NCBI RefSeq assembly: GCF_002161285.1
Contig: NZ_NFHH01000006.1
Location: forward strand, 1 to 64,000
DNA length: 64,000 nucleotides
Origin: Blautia sp. An81
Lineage (GTDB): Bacteria > Bacillota > Clostridia > Lachnospirales > Lachnospiraceae
Direction: 5' to 3'
Shown here in pieces: positions 58,217 to 64,000 of the stretch. The notes under the pieces are model-generated. The model made no database searches and was not told the origin of the DNA. It worked only from the letters and a program-made list of their open reading frames with translations. Each line of letters begins with the position of its first letter. Within the stretch, counting starts at the first letter, position 1. The position numbers and the translations under genes were made by a program.

Positions 58217-59140
58217 CTATTCTTCAAATACATCCCCGGCTGTCCAGGAATCAGGTATCCTGGTCATCACTACATCCTGTACGATCTCTTTTTCAAAAAT
58301 ATCAAAGCATTTATTCACTACTCCCATTTTCACTGCAAGAGCCGGTTTCAATCCTTTTTCTACTGTCTTCAGCGCTCCGATAACCCCTCGCAGATCCAGG
58401 GCCTTGGTGGTGATCTCACTGTTATATGCTTTCAGCTGCAGGTCCATAAAAAGGCCGATCCACTGTTTCAGAGCATTTTCCCTGATCTTTGGAAATTTCC
58501 TTTTCAGGATAAATTCCAGCGTCTCTTCATCCTGGGCAGGCATGTCAATGACCAGGAAGCGGGAAACCAGAGCTTCGTTCAGCTCTTTCGTACCTGCATA
58601 TCCATAATTCATGGTAGCAATAAACCGGGCAGCTTCGTGCATATCAATCCGGTCATATCCAGGCACATCAATACACCTTCTGTAGTCCAGTGCAGCATGG
58701 AGTACGGAAACCGCATCGTTCTTAGCCATATTGATCTCATCCAGGATGCCGAAGCCTCCATACTGGGCGCAGCGGTATATGCTGCCTTTTCGAAGCTGTA
58801 CCCGGTTGTCCGCAAAAGTGTCTGTTCCGATCAGATCTCCGCTGTTTGTATTCACATGAAAAGAAACATTATAGACAGGCCGCCCAAAAATCCATGCCAG
58901 ATTTTCTGCCAGGATATTTTTCCCTGTGGCCTTGGCTCCTGTGAGAAGAATATTCTCCCCCTGAAGCACTGCAGCAATTCCCATTTCCAATACTTCTTTT
59001 CCATAAAAAGGCATATCCGGCTGGGATACTCTGTTCTTTTCTTCCTCCTCTACAGGATAACGGCTCCTGAAGGCTTCTACCTCCTGGATCAGTTCTCTGT
59101 CTACCTGTTGCTCTCTTAAAAAATCTAATGTATGGTCCAT
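58217..59140 (-). CDS. MoxR-family AAA+ ATPase
   Basis: The start at 59140 (MDHTLDFLREQQVDR) has AGGAG upstream. The 307-residue protein has Walker A LTGAKATGKN (near 63), Walker B GFGILDEINMAKND (near 128), sensor 1 ATMNYGYAGT (near 172) and a lid (about 215-290). MoxR proteins act with VWA partners; the partner gene follows 8 nt downstream. Intact. Confidence 0.9.
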   Translation of the reverse strand: MDHTLDFLREQQVDRELIQEVEAFRSRYPVEEEEKNRVSQPDMPFYGKEVLEMGIAAVLQGENILLTGAKATGKNILAENLAWIFGRPVYNVSFHVNTNSGDLIGTDTFADNRVQLRKGSIYRCAQYGGFGILDEINMAKNDAVSVLHAALDYRRCIDVPGYDRIDMHEAARFIATMNYGYAGTKELNEALVSRFLVIDMPAQDEETLEFILKRKFPKIRENALKQWIGLFMDLQLKAYNSEITTKALDLRGVIGALKTVEKGLKPALAVKMGVVNKCFDIFEKEIVQDVVMTRIPDSWTAGDVFEE

Positions 59141-59172
59141 CTTTTTCCTTTCTCCTGATTTTGCCCATAACA

Positions 59173-59220
59173 GAAACAAGGCTGCCGCATTGAACAGATA
59201 TCTTGTTTCATGCAGCAGCC
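59173..59220 (-). terminator. Hairpin region after glnN, with two mutually exclusive stems
   Basis: GGCTGCCGCAT (59180-59190) pairs with ATGCAGCAGCC (59210-59220) with one mismatch. A second, crossing pair, GAAACAAG (59173-59180) with CTTGTTTC (59202-59209), cannot form at the same time. On the minus strand TTGTTTCTG follows the first stem. A terminator is likely. Confidence 0.55.
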
Positions 59221-59238
59221 CCGGACTTTCTGAAGTTC

Positions 59239-61353
59239 CTATACTTCGAATAAAAGATCTCCGTAGGACGGCATTGGCCAGACTTCTTTGTCAACGATCA
59301 TTTCCAGTTCATCAACTGGTTTTCTCAGGGCGTCCATGGCTGGGATCACCTGACGGCGATAGAAATATGCCTTATCTCTGCCGTCTGACATTCCATGGGC
59401 TTTTTCAGATACAGTCTTAAGGTTTTCCAGGGCGTCTCTGGTCTCTTTCAGAAGGCGGGATGTGGTCTGCAAAAGTTCAGTCTGCACATCTACATCCAGC
59501 ACACCGGCAGAAACAATAGAGTTAATGGCGTCTGCCAGATTCTTCGTATATTTGATCACTGCCGGAATAATCTGTTTTCCAGCAATATCAATCATGGTCT
59601 TTGCCTCAATATTGATTGCCTTGGAATAAGTCTCGTATTTAATCTCCTGTCTGGACTCCAATTCTGCTTTTGTAAATACTCCGAACTTTTCGAAAAGCTC
59701 CACTGCTTTATCTGAAGTCATTACATCTACTGCCTCTACCATGCAGGTCAGGTTGGGAAGGCCTCTTCTTTCAGCTTCTTCCACCCACTCCTGAGAATAT
59801 CCGTTTCCGTTGAATACGATCCTCTGGTGCTCCGTAAAGTTTTTCTTGATCAGATCATGAACAGCCAGGCTGAAGTCTTCTGCCTTTTCCAGCTCATCGC
59901 AGGCCTCTTTAAAGGCTTCTGCAACAATGGTATTCAGCACCACGTTTGCCGGAGCGATAGAATCTCTGGAACCCACCATACGGAACTCAAATTTATTTCC
60001 TGTAAAGGCAAATGGTGAGGTTCTGTTCCTGTCTGTAGTATCTCTCATAAACTCTGGAATGGATTTTACTCCGGTTTCCAGCTTTTCACTTTCAATACTG
60101 TGGTCTGCCATACCGGTTGTGATCAGCTGGTTCATTACATCTGTAAGCTGATCTCCCAAAAATACAGAAACGATGGCCGGCGGCGCCTCATTTGCCCCCA
60201 GACGATGATCATTTCCTACATCAGAAGCTGACTCTCTCAGAAGATCTGCATGTCTGTCAACAGCTTTGAGGACGCAGCTTAAAATAAGAAGGAACTGGAT
60301 ATTTTCATGAGGAGTATTTCCCGGATCTAAAAGATTGACTCCTGTGTCTGTGGTCAGAGACCAGTTATTATGCTTTCCTGAACCATTTACCCCTGCAAAA
60401 GGTTTCTCATGAAGAAGACACTTCATGCCATGCTGAGATGCTACTCGTTTCAATGTCTGCATAATGATCTGGTTGTGGTCTACCTCTACATTAGCTTCCG
60501 CATAGATCGGCGCCAGTTCATGCTGTGCAGGAGCCACTTCGTTATGCTGGGTCTTGGAAGTTACTCCCAGTTTCCAGAGTTCCTCATTTACATGTTTCAT
60601 ATATGCAGAAACTCTCTGGCGGATAGTTCCCAGATAGTGGTCATCCAGCTCCTGCCCTTTAGGAGGCATGGCTCCAAAAAGAGTCCTGCCTGTAAACACC
60701 AGGTCTTTTCTTCTGCTGAACATCTTCTCGCTGACCAGGAAATATTCCTGTTCTGCCCCAACAGAAGGAATCACCCTTTTCGCAGTGGTATCGCCAAAAA
60801 GCCGTACCAAGCGAAGGGCCTGAGTGCCTACTGCCTGCATGGAGCGGAGAAGAGGGGTCTTCTGGTCCAGAGCCTCCCCTGTGTAGGAGCAAAAGGCTGT
60901 AGGAATACAGAGAGTTGCTCCTGCCGCATCATGTCTTACAAAAGCCGGGGAAGTGCAGTCCCAGGCAGTATAGCCTCTGGCCTCGAAAGTAGCCCGCAGA
61001 CCTCCGGATGGAAAAGAAGAAGCATCTGGCTCTCCCTTTATCAGTTCCTTTCCTGAAAAACTCATAAGGACCTTACCATTTGGCTGAGGTGCAGTGATAA
61101 AGGCGTCATGTTTCTCTGCTGTTACGCCAGTAAGAGGCTGAAACCAATGGGTATAGTGAGTAGCGCCTTTTTCAATGGCCCATTCTTTCATTTCATGGGC
61201 GATAACGTCTGCCATCTCCAGAGACAGCTCCTTGCCCTCCAGTATTGTCTGTTTTAATTCCTTATAGACTTTCTTCGGGAGACGCTGCTGCATCACGAAA
61301 TCATTAAATACATCTTCTCCAAATATCTCGGTTACATTGGTATATTCGCCCAT
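59239..61353 (-). CDS. glnN: Glutamine synthetase type III (GSIII)
   Basis: GlnN makes glutamine from glutamate and ammonia in anaerobes. I place the start at 61353 (MGEYTNVTEIFGEDVFND); GGAAGGAG precedes it and the frame upstream is not conserved-looking. The 704-residue protein has the GSIII features: THYTHWFQPLTGVTAEKHDAF near 83, the QEYFLVS glutamate site (near 195), HNEVAPAQHELAPIY near 265, NGSGKHNNWSL near 320 and a C-terminal extension. Intact and of normal size. Confidence 0.95.
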   Translation of the reverse strand: MGEYTNVTEIFGEDVFNDFVMQQRLPKKVYKELKQTILEGKELSLEMADVIAHEMKEWAIEKGATHYTHWFQPLTGVTAEKHDAFITAPQPNGKVLMSFSGKELIKGEPDASSFPSGGLRATFEARGYTAWDCTSPAFVRHDAAGATLCIPTAFCSYTGEALDQKTPLLRSMQAVGTQALRLVRLFGDTTAKRVIPSVGAEQEYFLVSEKMFSRRKDLVFTGRTLFGAMPPKGQELDDHYLGTIRQRVSAYMKHVNEELWKLGVTSKTQHNEVAPAQHELAPIYAEANVEVDHNQIIMQTLKRVASQHGMKCLLHEKPFAGVNGSGKHNNWSLTTDTGVNLLDPGNTPHENIQFLLILSCVLKAVDRHADLLRESASDVGNDHRLGANEAPPAIVSVFLGDQLTDVMNQLITTGMADHSIESEKLETGVKSIPEFMRDTTDRNRTSPFAFTGNKFEFRMVGSRDSIAPANVVLNTIVAEAFKEACDELEKAEDFSLAVHDLIKKNFTEHQRIVFNGNGYSQEWVEEAERRGLPNLTCMVEAVDVMTSDKAVELFEKFGVFTKAELESRQEIKYETYSKAINIEAKTMIDIAGKQIIPAVIKYTKNLADAINSIVSAGVLDVDVQTELLQTTSRLLKETRDALENLKTVSEKAHGMSDGRDKAYFYRRQVIPAMDALRKPVDELEMIVDKEVWPMPSYGDLLFEV

Positions 61354-61432
61354 ACTCCGGCTCCTTCCTCTTTTACAATTTTTTAAAACTGTTACTAAGA
61401 TACCGCAAAAACCCTGAAAATGCAAGTGTTTT

Positions 61433-61990
61433 TTACAGTTTACATAAAGTTCCCGCTCCAAGGATCAACAGACAGATGCCGCTTATCCAGGAAATATCTT
61501 TCCGAAAAACATGTCGAAAATGATTTCCTGCTCTCCATCCGGCCTCCATCATAAGAATGCCTCCAAGAAAAACGCCGGGAATCAGGAGCCCCTCTTCAGC
61601 CTGTACCAGTCCTGTGCCGATGCCTGCCGCCAATCCGTCCAGGGAAAGAATAAGGGCCAGTAGAATTCCCTGGAAACAATCCAGTTCCTGAACCTCCTGT
61701 TCCTCCCCGCTTCTCCTGCCCTGTAAGAATTTCCATATTCTATATCCCCCCATTCCCAGAAGGACCAGCGCACCTGCAGCAATAGCAATGTTCCTGGGAA
61801 AAAAACCTTCCATAACCCTCCCAGTGCAGATTCCGCCAGCCAGAAGAAAACTCATCACAAGATTCATGACCAAAATCATTTTCATGGACATTTTCACATT
61901 CTGAGCGCCATATGAAAAACTGACCACAAAAGAATCTGTGGTCAGTGCAGCAATCAACAGGATTACATTAAGAAAAGCAGTCCAGTTCAT
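61433..61990 (-). CDS. MntP/YtaF-like manganese efflux or sporulation membrane protein
   Basis: The 185-residue protein has about six membrane segments and the family motif with conserved Asp in LIAALTTDSFVVSFSYGAQNVKM (near 12-34) and LALILSLDGLAAGIGTG (near 112-128). MntP exports manganese; YtaF is the spore-linked relative in Firmicutes. Either is possible. It precedes glnN by about 80 nt. Confidence 0.85.
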   Translation of the reverse strand: MNWTAFLNVILLIAALTTDSFVVSFSYGAQNVKMSMKMILVMNLVMSFLLAGGICTGRVMEGFFPRNIAIAAGALVLLGMGGYRIWKFLQGRRSGEEQEVQELDCFQGILLALILSLDGLAAGIGTGLVQAEEGLLIPGVFLGGILMMEAGWRAGNHFRHVFRKDISWISGICLLILGAGTLCKL

Positions 61991-62049
61991 AATACACCAT
62001 CATTTATCAATTTCTATATCATATGACAGTGTTTCTTCAGAGGTTTCTT

Positions 62050-63033
62050 TTACTGTGGGGTTATTTCCTGTTCCTTCTGTTCTTCCTGCTCTTTCTCTTC
62101 TATATTCTCCGTCTCATTTGCATTGTTGATCAGCGGTACTTTGTCATTTACGGGCAGCATAATCTTCACTGCATGCTTCAGATTCCGGATTTCTACCCTG
62201 TCATGTTCCCCGCCGTACTCTCCGTCAAGAGTCCAGGGAATCTCCTCTTCCCCAATAACGGTCAGAGAAGAGGTTTTAAAGGCCTCAATCATCTTTGTAT
62301 CATTTCCGCCTACCAAAGAGGCAATAATCTCGTTAAGCTCTAAAAGTGTTTTGGGCATTCGGATAAACATAACCTCAAATACTCCGTCATCCAGCATTAC
62401 ATCTGGACCTGTGAGTTTCTTAAATCCTCCCACTGAAGTGGAATTACTCACCATTCCGAAAATAAATTCCCCCTCCAGATTCACTTCTTCACTTATAACC
62501 TGGAGTTTATAAGACTTAATATTAAAAATCCTCTGAGTTCCTTCTAATATATATGCTGCATGGCCCAGGATATTTTTCAAATCCTGGTTTGTTTCATAAG
62601 AAACGTCCGTGAAAAGGCCAAAAGCTGCAATATATACAAAATAGTCCTGATTAAATTTCCCCACATCAAAAGCATGGGGTACTCCTTCCACAATATCTGT
62701 AGCTGCCTGGAGCATATTCTTGGAAATATGCAGACTATTGGCAAAATCATTAGTACTGCCCGCAGGAATATAGCCTACAGGCGTAGTGCAATCTACCCGC
62801 AGCATACCGGAAACGATCTCATCTAATGTGCCGTCTCCACCGCTGGCAACTACAATATCATATTCTCCCGCTTTTTTCCTTGCTATTTTAAATCCATCCA
62901 TATAGGCCTGGGTAGGATGTACCGTAACTTCATATCCTCCTTTTACAAAAATATCCAGGATATCCATAAGACGAGTTTTGATACTTCCCTTTCCTGACCT
63001 GGGATTAAATATGAATAACATTTTTTTGCCCAT
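62050..63033 (-). CDS. YegS/DgkB-type diacylglycerol/lipid kinase
   Basis: The 327-residue protein has the DAGK catalytic domain: LFIFNPRSGKGS (6-17), VVASGGDGTLDEIVSGM (near 62) and GYIPAGSTNDFANSL (near 87). A C-terminal tail of about 25 residues (from TENIEEKEQEEQ on) is rich in Glu and Gln and looks disordered. The family includes DgkB, which recycles diacylglycerol. GGAGG precedes the ATG. Confidence 0.88.
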   Translation of the reverse strand: MGKKMLFIFNPRSGKGSIKTRLMDILDIFVKGGYEVTVHPTQAYMDGFKIARKKAGEYDIVVASGGDGTLDEIVSGMLRVDCTTPVGYIPAGSTNDFANSLHISKNMLQAATDIVEGVPHAFDVGKFNQDYFVYIAAFGLFTDVSYETNQDLKNILGHAAYILEGTQRIFNIKSYKLQVISEEVNLEGEFIFGMVSNSTSVGGFKKLTGPDVMLDDGVFEVMFIRMPKTLLELNEIIASLVGGNDTKMIEAFKTSSLTVIGEEEIPWTLDGEYGGEHDRVEIRNLKHAVKIMLPVNDKVPLINNANETENIEEKEQEEQKEQEITPQ

Positions 63034-63112
63034 AAATTTCCTCCAGTCACTATTAACCTTTTCCAGAAGTTTTGATTCTTAATTTTACTACTTTTACAAT
63101 TATGAGACAAGG

Positions 63113-63159
63113 TAAAAAAAAGAAGTTATCTCCCGCTTTTAAGTGAGATAACTTCTTTT
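63113..63159 (-). terminator. Terminator of the rpoA-rplQ operon
   Basis: On the minus strand AAAAGAAGTTATCTC pairs with GAGATAACTTCTTTT over a 12-nt loop and runs into T8. It is the strongest terminator seen in the window. Confidence 0.95.
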
Positions 63160-63200
63160 CCATATCTTTCCGCTCTTCTCGCTCAGAAAATTACAGAAGC

Positions 63201-63737
63201 TTATACCAGCTCTAATACAACTTCCATTGCGGCATCGCCTTTACGAGGACCGATTTTGATGATTCTTGTATAACCACCATTGCGGTCAGCGTATTTTGGA
63301 GCGATTTCTGTAAACATTTTCTCTACCATGTCTACATTCTTTGTGTTTTTCTTTTTGCCAGCTGCTGCAGCAGGAACTTCTGTTACAGGATAGAAGACTT
63401 TCAGCATCTGTCTTCTGGCATGTAATCTGGAAGGAGCATCTTTCTTGATCTCTTTCTGTACTTCGTCATATACGGTAACTTTCTTGCCGTCTACAACTTC
63501 TTTTACTCTCTTGCCTTCAGCATCTTTGCGGGCAACTTTTGCTGTAACTGTAACAGTCTCAAAGTTGTCTTTTTCGCGAACAGCCATAGCAATAAGGCCT
63601 TCAGCGATCTTGCGGACTTCTTTGGCTCTTGTCTCAGTTGTAACAATTTTTCCATGGTATAACAGATTTGTAACCTGATTTCTGAGTAATGCTTTTCTCT
63701 GATCAGATGTTCTGCCTAATTTTCTATACTTTGCCAT
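63201..63737 (-). CDS. rplQ: 50S ribosomal protein L17
   Basis: The start at 63737 ([20 protein letters not shown]) has GGAGG upstream. The 178-residue protein has the L17 core ([35 protein letters not shown], and [24 protein letters not shown] at the end). It is longer than the 116-130 residues of many L17 proteins because of a Lys-rich insertion (about 60-110, [15 protein letters not shown]...[15 protein letters not shown]) seen in Clostridia. It follows rpoA by about 90 nt. Confidence 0.95.
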   Translation of the reverse strand: MAKYRKLGRTSDQRKALLRNQVTNLLYHGKIVTTETRAKEVRKIAEGLIAMAVREKDNFETVTVTAKVARKDAEGKRVKEVVDGKKVTVYDEVQKEIKKDAPSRLHARRQMLKVFYPVTEVPAAAAGKKKNTKNVDMVEKMFTEIAPKYADRNGGYTRIIKIGPRKGDAAMEVVLELV

Positions 63738-63824
63738 TTTTGATTTCCTCCATTTGTGGAACAATACGCCATGCTTTCATCGGTCTTACTGACGTATTGC
63801 TTTATTTCCATAATGTTATATGGC

Positions 63825-64000
63825 TTACTCTTCGCTTGGATTTAACTGTAAGCCTAATTCTTTCAGCTTCGCCAGTACTTCTTCCAGAGACTTCCGGCCC
63901 AGATTACGAACCTTCATCATATCTTCCGGCGTACGGTTGCAAAGCTCTTCAACAGTATTGATGCCAGCACGTTTTAAGCAGTTATAGGAACGAACAGAAA
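63825..64000 (-). CDS. rpoA: RNA polymerase alpha subunit, C-terminal part (cut by the window edge)
   Basis: The last 57 residues of RpoA are visible: [39 protein letters not shown] and a tail ending NPSEE. This is the alpha C-terminal domain that contacts UP elements and activators. The stop is at 63825-63827. Upstream parts lie outside the window. Confidence 0.97.
   Translation of the reverse strand, partial: SVRSYNCLKRAGINTVEELCNRTPEDMMKVRNLGRKSLEEVLAKLKELGLQLNPSEE

Overview
The window is a chromosomal segment of an anaerobic, low-to-mid GC Firmicute, most likely a gut Lachnospiraceae (Blautia/Dorea-like). This placement is inferred from the gene families: glutamine synthetase III, rubredoxin, FeoAB, an anaerobic sulfite-reductase-like protein, an L17 of about 178 residues beside rpoA, YtaF/MntP, a DUF4080 radical SAM protein, and from the strong AGGAGG ribosome sites. 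Nearly all genes lie on the minus strand.

Region 1 (1-11.3 kb) is a CRISPR-Cas locus of type I-C. cas3 has its own promoter and terminator. A second transcription unit starts with two non-cas genes, a DUF3990 (ADP-ribosyltransferase-clan) protein and a partner, and continues into cas5-cas8c(-internal cas11c)-cas7-cas4-cas1-cas2. Between the two units sits a crRNA-like element on the plus strand: a degenerate repeat with its own hairpin and the intact GGATTGAAAC tail, then a pseudo-spacer, then a terminator. The first 17 nt of the pseudo-spacer match, 14/17 behind a TTC PAM, the DNA just upstream of the predicted -35 of the DUF3990-cas5 operon. This fits a CreR/CreA-type guide that lets Cascade repress its own operon, here with a putative toxin as the first gene. 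It is the most interesting signal in the window. A 14-repeat array (9073-9968, read leftward), a predicted leader promoter, a small ORF with an internal stop, and an orphan cas6 complete the locus.

Region 2 (11.3-33.7 kb) is housekeeping: rlmD, yhaM, an HtrA-like protein that has lost its catalytic triad, mutS2, a two-component system, a 154-bp nested inverted repeat, trmL, an AIR-synthase-like gene, a 34-residue membrane peptide, a DnaQ-like exonuclease, nth, a radical SAM gene, MATE-feoA-feoB, dapF, and a sulfur redox pair (AsrC-like reductase and CoA-disulfide reductase/rhodanese) facing a LysR gene, then rubredoxin.

Region 3 (33.7-45.7 kb) has hutH with a NhaC-type permease and a large BTAD/AAA/TPR regulator, DUF3783 and PdaB-like genes, a seven-tRNA operon (Pro-Gly-Arg-His-Gln-Lys-Leu), two YfcE-like phosphodiesterases, rdgB, an RlmL-type methyltransferase, a rhodanese and a small Ser/Asn/Lys-rich protein.

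Region 4 (45.9-47.8 kb) is a relic mobile element. A 70-bp direct repeat that includes a terminator-like hairpin flanks a truncated excisionase-like ORF, helically phased TACCCAA boxes and one AAA+ ATPase gene.

Region 5 (47.8-64 kb) holds an aminotransferase, membrane-lipid genes (pgsA, plsY, an MGDG-synthase-like glycosyltransferase), a CtpA-type protease, ftsEX, a CdaR/PucR regulator, a WecG/TagA transferase, a VWA/MoxR pair, glnN, an MntP-like exporter, a lipid kinase, rplQ and the 3' end of rpoA, cut by the window edge.

All functions are read by eye from sequence; no searches were run.
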